DNA of 64,000 bases, from the NCBI RefSeq assembly GCF_005938385.1, contig NZ_VCRA01000004.1, forward strand, positions 374,206 to 438,205, written 5' to 3'. Below the pieces are notes generated by a model. It made no database searches. It worked only from the letters and a program-made list of their open reading frames with translations, and was not told where the DNA came from. A program made the position numbers and the translations under genes. The DNA is from Paenibacillus mesophilus (GTDB taxonomy: Bacteria; Bacillota; Bacilli; Paenibacillales; NBRC-103111). Shown one piece after another: positions 53,155 through 60,703 of this stretch (position 1 is the stretch's first letter; each line of letters opens with the position of its first letter).

Positions 53155-54027
53155 ATGAATCATCGTACTTGGCTGGACCGGATGGCCGACTGGCTGAACG
53201 TGATCGTCTTGACCGTAATCGCCGCGGCGATGGTCGTGCCGTTCCTGTACATTTTCTCGGTATCGTTCTCATCTATGGAGGAATACTTGCGCAAAGACTT
53301 TATTTTGTGGCCGGATCATTGGGTGACGGACGCGTACCGTTACATTTTGTCCAATGATAAGTTCATCAAATCGGTGCTTGTCACGATTTTCATTACAGTG
53401 CTCGGCACGACGCTGAATTTGGCCTTCACCTCGACGATGGCCTACGCGCTGTCGAAGCCGTTCTACGGCCAGAAGCTGTTCCTATTCATGGTACTGTTCA
53501 CCTTTCTGTTCAGTGCCGGCATCATTCCGACATACTTGATCGTCAAGGCGACGGGACTGCTCAATTCGGTGTGGGCGCTCATCATCCCCGTTCTGATCAG
53601 CCCGTGGAATTTGATCGTATTCACCCAATTTTTCAAAAGCATTCCGGAGGAGCTGAACGAAGCGGCTTTGATCGACGGCGCCGGCCCTTTCACCGTGTTC
53701 GCCCGAGTCGTTCTGCCGCTTTCCAAACCCGCTCTCGCTACCTTCGGACTGTTCTACGCAGTCATGCACTGGAACTCGTACTTTACCGGCATGCTGTATT
53801 TGAGCAATCCGAAGCTGTGGACGATTCAGCTGCTGCTAAGGCAAATCGTCGTCGTCAACGACACATCCTCGCTGTCGGCCGAGCAATTCGTCAATATACA
53901 GCCTCCGCCGGCGGAAACGATCCAGATGGCCGCCATCTTGCTGGCGACATTGCCGATCTTGATCGTGTACCCGTTCCTGCAGAAGCATTTCGCCAAGGGG
54001 GTGATGATCGGTTCGGTGAAGGGCTGA
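53155..54027 (+). CDS. Carbohydrate ABC transporter permease, YtcP/LplC type
   Basis: 290 residues, ATG 53155 with AAAGGAGG 11 nt upstream. VIVLTVIAAAMVVPFLYIFS, EAA loop ELNEAALIDGAGPFTVFA and C-terminal KHFAKGVMIGSVKG are diagnostic of the clade. Forms the pore with the preceding permease. The gap to the binding-protein gene holds a MITE-like insertion. Confidence 0.93.
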   Translation: MNHRTWLDRMADWLNVIVLTVIAAAMVVPFLYIFSVSFSSMEEYLRKDFILWPDHWVTDAYRYILSNDKFIKSVLVTIFITVLGTTLNLAFTSTMAYALSKPFYGQKLFLFMVLFTFLFSAGIIPTYLIVKATGLLNSVWALIIPVLISPWNLIVFTQFFKSIPEELNEAALIDGAGPFTVFARVVLPLSKPALATFGLFYAVMHWNSYFTGMLYLSNPKLWTIQLLLRQIVVVNDTSSLSAEQFVNIQPPPAETIQMAAILLATLPILIVYPFLQKHFAKGVMIGSVKG

Positions 54028-54062
54028 AGCATCGCGTACCAGACCTAAATTCCGGTGAATAA

Positions 54063-54200
54063 CTCCGCTACGGGTCTGAAATATGCTTCCGATCGCCGTT
54101 GTTTCCAGATTTCTTTATCCAGTGAAACCATAATCGGTGAAAATCCGGAAACAAATGCGACCGCTGACGCTTCTACAGCATCATTTCAGACCCTCCGCTA
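54063..54200. mobile_element. MITE-like element with 8-bp target duplications
   Basis: Inverted termini GGTCTGAAAT (54073-54082) and ATTTCAGACC (54183-54192); beyond them inner inverted pairing continues (GTTTCC.GATTT with AAATC.GGAAAC). The element (~122 nt, 54071-54192) is flanked by 8-bp direct repeats CTCCGCTA at 54063-54070 and 54193-54200. No coding capacity. It could also act as an mRNA hairpin between permease and binding-protein genes. Confidence 0.65.
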
Positions 54201-54299
54201 AGTTTATCACCGGGCCGTTCTCGCCGCTCGCGTATGACAAGAGGGGTTTATCGCAAGTCGAGTGTACGGAGGTATAATCATTTTTTCGGAGGTGTTCCC

Positions 54300-55871
54300 A
54301 TGAAAGGAAAAACATTGGTCAGCCTGACTACAGCAGCCGTATTGACCGCAGCCTTGGCCGCCTGCTCTGGCGGAGGCAAGACGGCAACCGGCACGGGCGA
54401 TACGAACGCACCCAAGGGGAATAAAGTGTACGACATCGGCTTCCTGAACTTCGCCTACACCATTTTCCCCGATCCGAACGGAAAAGGCGTCGAAGCGATC
54501 AAGCAGAAGTTCGGCGCCAATATCAAAGCGCAATTCGTGCTGCAATCCGACTATCAAGAGAAGCTGAACGTCATCATGGCTTCGGGTGACATGCCGGACG
54601 TCGTAGCGATCAAGGATTTGGACGCGAACTACTACAAATGGGCGAAACAGGGCGCATTCCTTCCGCTCGACGACTATATCGAGAAATACGCGACGTTCAA
54701 GGGCGTGCCGAAATCGATCTACGACCAATTCCGCGTCAACGGCAAAATTTACAGCATTCCGATGTATGCTCCGACCTACACGTTCTCGGGGACGATCCGC
54801 CAAGATTGGCTCGATAACCTCGGATTGAAAATGCCGACCAACTACAAAGAGCTGCTCGACGTCGCCATCGCCTTTACGAAGAACGACCCGGATAAGAACG
54901 GCAAAAACGACACGTACGGCTTCGCCCTCGGCCAAGACGTCAACCCCACTCCAACGATGGGCGCTTATTGGTCGGGCGCTTGGTATCATAAGGACAAAGA
55001 CGGCAATTACATGCCCGGACTGATCGGACCGGGACGCAAAGAATCGATCGAAACGCTTGCCACAGCCTACAAGGAAGGCGCCGTCACGAAAGATTTCGCG
55101 GTACTGAACTGGGCTCAGACGAACAAGGAGTTCTACTCGGGCAAAGCCGGCATCTTCATCGGCACGCCGAGCGGGATGGTCGAAGACTATTACACCGGCC
55201 TGCTGAAGATCGACCCGAAGGCGAAAGTCGTGCCGATTCCGTTCTTCAAAGCTCCGGACGGCTCGCAAGGCAATTTGAAAGGCCGCGGCTTCTTCGGGTT
55301 GACGACGCTGTCCGCCAAGCTGAAGAACGATCCGGATAAAGTCAAGAAAATATTGGAGATTCTCGATTACGGCCGTCAGTTTCTCCCTCTCGACCAGCGT
55401 ACGCCGCAAAACCAACAGTTCGACTGGATTATGGGCGGTAACGGCGTTGGCTACGAGATGATCGCCGGCAAAGCCGTACCGAAGGCCGGTCAGGAATCCA
55501 GCACGCCGATCCAATATATGCTGCAGCGTCACGAGTTTTGGAAGCCGTGGGCGCCGAGCGACGATGCGAACCAATTCTCCAAAGCTTCGTACAATTCGCC
55601 GGAAATGCAGGCGTTCATCGCCTCGATCGAGCAGATGGAGAAAACATACAACAAAAACCCTTACGACGATCCGGTCAACCTCGTATACTCGGAAACGCGA
55701 GCGTCCAAAGGGTCCGAGCTGGATAAATATTTGCTCGGCGAGCAAACGAAGATGATATCCGGCCAGCGCCCGATCTCCGACTGGGATAAAATGATCGAGG
55801 AATGGAAAAGCCGCGGAGGCGCGCAGCTGATGAAGGAAGTAAACGACGGCATCAAAGCCGCCAAAAAATAA
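54300..55871 (+). CDS. Sugar ABC transporter lipoprotein substrate-binding protein (family 1)
   Basis: About 523 residues from ATG 54300 (GGAGGTG 6 nt upstream). Lipobox ALAAC after KGKTLVSLTTAAVLTA. Large LipO/YtcQ-type: KVYDIGFLNFAYTIFPDPNG, LQSDYQEKLNVIMASGDMPD, YDQFRVNGKIYSIPMYAP, PDKNGKNDTYGFALG, AQTNKEFYSGKAGIFIG. Its lipoprotein would serve the LplB/YtcP pair upstream. It differs clearly from the 15605-17146 protein, so a different sugar is likely. Confidence 0.9.
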   Translation: MKGKTLVSLTTAAVLTAALAACSGGGKTATGTGDTNAPKGNKVYDIGFLNFAYTIFPDPNGKGVEAIKQKFGANIKAQFVLQSDYQEKLNVIMASGDMPDVVAIKDLDANYYKWAKQGAFLPLDDYIEKYATFKGVPKSIYDQFRVNGKIYSIPMYAPTYTFSGTIRQDWLDNLGLKMPTNYKELLDVAIAFTKNDPDKNGKNDTYGFALGQDVNPTPTMGAYWSGAWYHKDKDGNYMPGLIGPGRKESIETLATAYKEGAVTKDFAVLNWAQTNKEFYSGKAGIFIGTPSGMVEDYYTGLLKIDPKAKVVPIPFFKAPDGSQGNLKGRGFFGLTTLSAKLKNDPDKVKKILEILDYGRQFLPLDQRTPQNQQFDWIMGGNGVGYEMIAGKAVPKAGQESSTPIQYMLQRHEFWKPWAPSDDANQFSKASYNSPEMQAFIASIEQMEKTYNKNPYDDPVNLVYSETRASKGSELDKYLLGEQTKMISGQRPISDWDKMIEEWKSRGGAQLMKEVNDGIKAAKK

Positions 55872-55994
55872 GCCGCACGTTTTACCCATATTTAAACGAC
55901 ATGCCGCCTGCCGGCGCTGCGAGGTTCGACGGACCGAGCGGCGCCGTTTGGCCGTTGCCTTGGGCGGCAATCCGAGAGGAGACGCTGTTGTTTC

Positions 55995-57725
55995 ATGAAA
56001 AGTGCCGAATCGTTCTCCGCAACCGCGGCTTTCATGCGCGAAGCGCTGCGCCGCTACGTCCCTGTAATCCGGAGCTGGACTACGCCGGATGGACAGCTTC
56101 CGGACCCCTACGAAACCGTCTACAGCGAAAACTACGCTCCAGCCAACGCCGCCGCCGTATTGGCCAGTGTATGCCGTTCCGAACGTACCGAGGAAGCCGC
56201 CGGGCTGCTGGAAGTCATGTTGGCCCGAACCGTGGAGCTGCTCGGAGACAAACCGGGGGTAACCCCGTTCTGTCGAGTGTTTTTGTACCATTACGGCTTG
56301 ATGGCGCTGCTGCTCGCCCCCGAACAAGACCGCTCCCGTCTTATCCGGCGGTTCGGCCCGGCGCTCGCCTCGTATGAGGACGACTGCGTCGTCGTCAATA
56401 CGAACTGCGCCGCCTTGCAATGGGCCATGGAGCTGTTCGCCGACGCGCTGGGCTTAAGGCCCGCGAGCCGCGATCTGCTGGAGCATCGTCTGGCTTTCAT
56501 CGCCAAAGCGCAGCTCGAATCCGGCTTCATTAACGATGAAGTAACGGAGGAGCATAACCATGACGGCATGCCGATCGCTTATCATGCTTTTACGCTGTTT
56601 CTACTTATGAGCGCTATGGCTGTAATCGACAATTGGCCGGACCGGTACGATGCGTACAGGCGCGATGCGGAACGGATCATTCGGCAAGGAATGAGCTGGC
56701 TGCGGCATACGGTCACGCCGGACGGGGCGTTCGCGATGGTCGAGCGGAGCGGCTACCAGATGTTTACTTGGGGAGCCCTCGTTTCGCTGCTAGCCTATAC
56801 GGCACCCGACGGCGAATATGGCGCTAGCGTCGCCGACGCTTTTCGCAATTGGCTGCCCTATATCCGCGAAGACGGGACGTACGGCTGCACGCCCAACCAT
56901 CTGCCGCATACGCTTAGGGTCGGCTTCGAAACCTATACCCATCTCAACATGTACAACCTGCTCGGCTTGACCGGTATCGCGGTTGCCGAGCGCGTGTTGG
57001 AACGGCAGCTTCGTTTGCCCGAGTCGGAACAAAGGGAGTCTGTCTCCCAGGATGCTTTCGTCGATGCCGGCAGCGGGTATGCGTTTTATCGGAACGGAAC
57101 TCATTTCTTCGGCTGCACGATGCGGATGCACAACCGGAAATATGCGCCGGCCATGCAGGGCTTTCATTTCCGTCTGGACGGGTATCCCCTGCCGATTGCC
57201 GAGCCCCGCCTCCCCGGCTTGCATGAAACAGCCGAACGCCATATACGGGACGGCGTATGGGAAGGCTATGTCGTAACCGATGAGGCGGGGGTATCCCATT
57301 TCCCGAATACGATGGAAAATATAGAACTGACGCCCGCTTCGGACGGCTTGGCCATGGTGTTCGAGAACGAGCTGCTTCGCTGCGACAAAACGATTGCCGT
57401 CACCGGCTGCGGAATAACGTGGAGCTACGTCCTGAAGGCGAAGAAGCCGCTCCGTTCGTGCCGCCATTTCATCCCGCTCGTCGTTTATGACGGACGGAAT
57501 ACTTTGCAAATAGGCACCGGAGGGGACGGCAAATTGCTGCTGCAATACGCCGGCAAATCGTATACGCTCGAATGCGGCGAAGCGGTGGCGCTGGACATGG
57601 ATTTGAGCCGTTCGCTTCTGTCCGTCAGCGGAGTATCCGCCCAAGTTAGAGCCGTAATAGCCGGTCCGCTCGGAGCCGGACAGACCGTTAGTTGGACTAC
57701 GGTGCTTCGGCCGATTCAACCGTAA
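55995..57725 (+). CDS. Cytosolic alpha-toroid protein, putative polysaccharide lyase or glycosidase
   Basis: 576 residues, no signal peptide. The N-terminal ~330 residues are helix-rich with repeated hydrophobic patterns (NYAPANAAAVLASVCRSE, VFLYHYGLMALLLAPEQ, VVNTNCAALQWAMELFADAL, FINDEVTEEHNHDGMPIAYH, MFTWGALVSLLAYTAP) as in (alpha/alpha)6 toroid lyases. The rest is a beta-sandwich-like tail (YAFYRNGTHFFGCTMRMHNR, GYVVTDEAGVSHFPNTMENI). HNHDGMPIAYH and MRMHNRKY could hold His catalysts, but no family was firmly recognised. It follows the binding-protein gene in the same operon, so it probably cleaves the imported oligosaccharide. Confidence 0.6.
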   Translation: MKSAESFSATAAFMREALRRYVPVIRSWTTPDGQLPDPYETVYSENYAPANAAAVLASVCRSERTEEAAGLLEVMLARTVELLGDKPGVTPFCRVFLYHYGLMALLLAPEQDRSRLIRRFGPALASYEDDCVVVNTNCAALQWAMELFADALGLRPASRDLLEHRLAFIAKAQLESGFINDEVTEEHNHDGMPIAYHAFTLFLLMSAMAVIDNWPDRYDAYRRDAERIIRQGMSWLRHTVTPDGAFAMVERSGYQMFTWGALVSLLAYTAPDGEYGASVADAFRNWLPYIREDGTYGCTPNHLPHTLRVGFETYTHLNMYNLLGLTGIAVAERVLERQLRLPESEQRESVSQDAFVDAGSGYAFYRNGTHFFGCTMRMHNRKYAPAMQGFHFRLDGYPLPIAEPRLPGLHETAERHIRDGVWEGYVVTDEAGVSHFPNTMENIELTPASDGLAMVFENELLRCDKTIAVTGCGITWSYVLKAKKPLRSCRHFIPLVVYDGRNTLQIGTGGDGKLLLQYAGKSYTLECGEAVALDMDLSRSLLSVSGVSAQVRAVIAGPLGAGQTVSWTTVLRPIQP

Positions 57726-57808
57726 CTTGCCACCAGAGCCCGTAAACGTTTATTCCGCCTCCGGACATGGTATACTGGACGAAACCTCAATAAGGAGGCG
57801 GGATTAAC

Positions 57809-58393
57809 GTGACCGATTTATTGACGCGCTGCGGCTGGGTGAATGACGATCCGCTCTATATCGAGTATCACGACCGGGAATGGGGAGTTCCCGTACACGA
57901 CGATCACGCCTTGTTCGAGCGGCTCGTGCTCGAAGGAGCTCAGGCCGGACTGAGCTGGTATACGATTTTGCGCAAAAGAGAACATTACAGGGAGGCGTTC
58001 GACCGGTTCGATCCGGCGAAGGTCGCCAAGTATGACGAGAATAAAATCGAGGAATTGATGGCAAATTCCGGAATCGTTCGCAATCGGCTGAAGATCAATT
58101 CCGCCATTCGCAATGCCAATGCTTTCCTGCGGGTCCAAGAGCAATTCGGCAGCTTCGACGAATACATATGGCGGTTTGTGGGCGGCAATCCGATCCGCAA
58201 CAGCTGGCAGAAGCTAAGCGATGTACCTGCGACGACGCCTATATCGGAAGCGATGAGCAAAGACTTGAAGAAACGGGGATTCACGTTCGTAGGCCCGACA
58301 ATTTGCTATGCGATGATGCAGGCGACGGGAATGGTTCAGGACCATTTGACGAGCTGTTTTTGTCACGGGGAAACGGCCGTTTCCAGAAATTGA
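57809..58393 (+). CDS. tag: DNA-3-methyladenine glycosylase I
   Basis: 194 residues from GTG 57809 (AAGGAGG 8 nt upstream). Removes 3-methyladenine from alkylated DNA. RCGWV (zinc Cys), YHDREWGVPVHDD (zinc His and catalytic-pocket Glu), LEGAQAGLSWYTILRKRE, GNPIRNSWQ and the C-terminal QDHLTSCFCHGE (zinc His and Cys) reproduce the zinc snap and the HhH-like fold of Tag. A TATACT -10 lies upstream (57768). Monocistronic, followed by a riboswitch. Confidence 0.95.
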   Translation: MTDLLTRCGWVNDDPLYIEYHDREWGVPVHDDHALFERLVLEGAQAGLSWYTILRKREHYREAFDRFDPAKVAKYDENKIEELMANSGIVRNRLKINSAIRNANAFLRVQEQFGSFDEYIWRFVGGNPIRNSWQKLSDVPATTPISEAMSKDLKKRGFTFVGPTICYAMMQATGMVQDHLTSCFCHGETAVSRN

Positions 58394-58487
58394 GGGTTTT
58401 CTCCTCATGGATAGGTATGATAGCCTTCTACAAGAAGCCGAAACTTCGGTGCATGGGTGATGCTGGTAATTCGGACGGCAGCTCTAT

Positions 58488-58613
58488 CTAAGAGTGCGGG
58501 GGATTTTCTTATACGGTGCACGGCCATTGTGCCATCCCGTTCGGGGTGAATCGCGCGTTCAAGCGCGTAGGGTTGTATCCTCAATCCGAATCCGACAACT
58601 AACCTCGTAGGCG
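58488..58613 (+). promoter_or_regulatory. c-di-AMP riboswitch (ydaO/yuaA type)
   Basis: The 3' half carries the conserved GGGGTGAATC...GTAGGG...TCCGAATCCGACAACTAACCTCGTAGGCG signature, here at 58554-58613 (quoted in pieces: GGGGTGAATC, TCCGAATCC, CTAACCTCGTAGGCG). The 5' part has GTGCGGGGGA. The 5' boundary is approximate. It lies directly upstream of a wall-remodelling 3D-domain gene, a usual ydaO target. High c-di-AMP would turn expression off. Confidence 0.85.
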
Positions 58614-58637
58614 AACAAAAAGGAGTGAAACTTAAAC

Positions 58638-59453
58638 TTGAATTTTGCAAACTGGAAGCGCGGACTGCTTATCGGCAGTCTTGCCCTATTTGTATTGTCC
58701 GGCTCGTCCATCGTCTCGGCCATGGGTCGTGCGGCGGATCCGGTAGATCTTCAGCCGCTGCTTGCCCCGCTTTCTTTCCAAAGCGAGTATTTGGCAAAGT
58801 GGAAATCCGAGTTTTCCGCGTTACAAACCATCCCATTGCAGCCTGCATTTTACGATGAAGACTTCTTCCCGGCTCCGGGATCGGTAATTGGTGAAATCTT
58901 GCCTGTAGTTCCTTTATTGGCGGCGGCTGCGGCAGCCGTACCGCAAGTGACGCCGGCCGCAGCTGAAGTGCAGCAGCCCGTGGCCAAGCCAAAATCCGAA
59001 AGCAAGCCGAAGGCAGCCGCAACACCACCCAAAGCCATCAAAACCGCACCGGCTCCGGCTCAAGCTCAAGCCAAAGCGAAGCCTGCCGAGAAGCAGGGTG
59101 CTATTACAACGGTAACAGGGGCTACGATTACTCCGAAAAAAACGATTGCCGCCGTAGCGTCGGCGTATACGGGAAGCGCCGAGGAGAACGGAGGCTACGC
59201 CGGGAAAGATTATTTCGGCAATCCGCTTAAAGTCGGAACGATTGCCGTCGATCCCGATATCATCCCGCTCGGTTCGACCGTCTATGTGACCGGCTACAGC
59301 TATGACGGACTGCCTGTCGGGGGAATGATGGCCAAAGCGGTCGACATCGGCGGAGCTATCAACGGAAACCGTATCGACATATACGTACCGGGATCGAGAG
59401 AGAAAGCCAAAACGTTTGGCTACCAGAACGTTACTCTGCATGTCGTCGACTGA
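58638..59453 (+). CDS. Secreted 3D-domain cell-wall protein
   Basis: 271 residues from TTG 58638 (AAAAAGGAG upstream). Signal-like segment LLIGSLALFVLSGSSIVSA, then an Ala/Pro/Lys-rich linker (~90-150: PKSESKPKAAATPPKAIKTA). The C-terminal 3D domain (~170-271) has VASAYTGSAEENGGYAGKDY, LKVGTIAVDPDIIPLGSTVY, KAVDIGGAINGNRIDIYV (the D..GGAI.GNRIDIY core with the three Asp). 3D proteins (YocH, YabE, YorM-like) are transglycosylase or endolytic wall enzymes. c-di-AMP control ties it to turgor and wall state. Confidence 0.88.
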   Translation: MNFANWKRGLLIGSLALFVLSGSSIVSAMGRAADPVDLQPLLAPLSFQSEYLAKWKSEFSALQTIPLQPAFYDEDFFPAPGSVIGEILPVVPLLAAAAAAVPQVTPAAAEVQQPVAKPKSESKPKAAATPPKAIKTAPAPAQAQAKAKPAEKQGAITTVTGATITPKKTIAAVASAYTGSAEENGGYAGKDYFGNPLKVGTIAVDPDIIPLGSTVYVTGYSYDGLPVGGMMAKAVDIGGAINGNRIDIYVPGSREKAKTFGYQNVTLHVVD

Positions 59454-59468
59454 AGTCGGCGGCTTTTT
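59442..59468 (+). terminator. Terminator overlapping 3D-gene stop
   Basis: GTCGTCGAC pairs with GTCGGCGGC (two G-U pairs) around TGAA, then TTTTT. The stop codon lies in the loop. Confidence 0.75.
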
Positions 59469-59485
59469 CATTTATTCTCGCGTAA

Positions 59486-60523
59486 CTATTTGCTTTTGGG
59501 CAGATGCAGCAGCTCGGAAACAGTAACCAGCCCGTATCCTTGCTCCCGCAGCTTGGCGATAATGCCTGGTAATGCCTTGACCGTTCCGCTCAAATCCTGG
59601 CTGTCTCCTCCCGCAGAATGCTGCAGTACGATCGCCCCGGCCTTCGTATGTCCCAAAATGTTTCCCGACACTTGGTGCTCGCCCAAGCTTTTCCAATCCT
59701 GCGAATCAACGTTCCAATTCACGATTACATAGCCTCGACTATTCGCCCACTGCAGCTGCTCTTCATCGATTTCGCCATAAGGAGGGCGCACCAGCTTCGG
59801 CCGATAGCCGATCAGCCTGTTCAGCACTTCTTCGGTTTGCTCGACTTCCTGGGCGAATTGATCGACCGTTATTTTCGTAAACAGCGGGTGACGGTAAGAA
59901 TGATTGCCTACTACATGACCTTCCCGGATCATGCGCTTCACGATGGCGGGATGCGCCTCCGCCTTTTTCCCGAGCACGAAAAAAGTCGCCTTCACTCCGT
60001 GCGCCTTCAATATATCCAGCACCTGCGGAGTAAAACGTTCATCCGGACCGTCGTCGAACGTAAGCGCGATGCTGCGCTCCCGCGATGCTCCGCTTACCCG
60101 GAGCACATCCGGATATTTCGCTCGCAGCTGCGGCAGCGTCAGCTTCTTGCCCGCTGTCGTTTGCGACTTCTGAACGGTAACGGACGGCGCTTTGGCTTGC
60201 GCGGGCCGTTTTCCTTTCGGCTGCTCCGGCTTCGGGGACGGCTGAGGCGCCGAGACGATGACTTCGGGCGCGGATGGCGTCTCGACGGCCGACTGCCGAT
60301 GTGCCGCGGGAACGGACACCGTCTCGGACATTTTGCGTTCCCGCTCCGCCATTTGGGCCAGCAGCTCCGGACGATCTTCCGAGAGAGTCGCGATTTGCCT
60401 TAGCTGTTCGGTCGATGCGGAATGCTGCGGCATCCCGGAATGCTCGGCCGCTTCCCGGTTTCCGTTCGAGCATCCTGACGCAAGCATCATACAGCCCAGC
60501 ACGAGAACGGTCATTCGTTTCAT
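59486..60523 (-). CDS. Polysaccharide deacetylase lipoprotein
   Basis: About 345 residues from ATG 60523 (GGGAGG 8 nt upstream). Lipobox MLASGC after RMTVLVLGCM. A linker rich in Pro, Lys and Gln covers ~30-130. NodB domain ~150-340: IALTFDDGPDERFTPQVLDI (motif 1 TFDDGPD), GNHSYRHPLF (motif 2 H-S-x3-H), RPPYGEIDEEQ (motif 3), NVDSQDWKS (motif 4), IVLQHSAGG (motif 5). Removes acetyl groups from GlcNAc or MurNAc in wall or exopolysaccharide. Monocistronic, divergent from the sensor kinase. Confidence 0.92.
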   Translation of the reverse strand: MKRMTVLVLGCMMLASGCSNGNREAAEHSGMPQHSASTEQLRQIATLSEDRPELLAQMAERERKMSETVSVPAAHRQSAVETPSAPEVIVSAPQPSPKPEQPKGKRPAQAKAPSVTVQKSQTTAGKKLTLPQLRAKYPDVLRVSGASRERSIALTFDDGPDERFTPQVLDILKAHGVKATFFVLGKKAEAHPAIVKRMIREGHVVGNHSYRHPLFTKITVDQFAQEVEQTEEVLNRLIGYRPKLVRPPYGEIDEEQLQWANSRGYVIVNWNVDSQDWKSLGEHQVSGNILGHTKAGAIVLQHSAGGDSQDLSGTVKALPGIIAKLREQGYGLVTVSELLHLPKSK

Positions 60524-60703
60524 GGACATCCCCTCCCGTTTTACGAGTTAGTATGCTTGCTCGGGCAGGAATTATCCGTTGGGCATTTTCGGCATTCCGG
60601 TTCGGATTTCGCTTGAAATCCGCCTTTCATTCCCAGATAATACTCCTAGTGCAGTCTCACAAGGATAGCGCTTCCTGTTTCGATGCACAGTTTGGGGAGT
60701 GAC

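Noticed and set aside
54207..56420. 737-codon open frame on the minus strand
   Set aside because: It lies opposite the binding-protein and alpha-toroid genes, whose products have clear family motifs and ribosome sites. Long antisense frames are expected in GC-rich genes.
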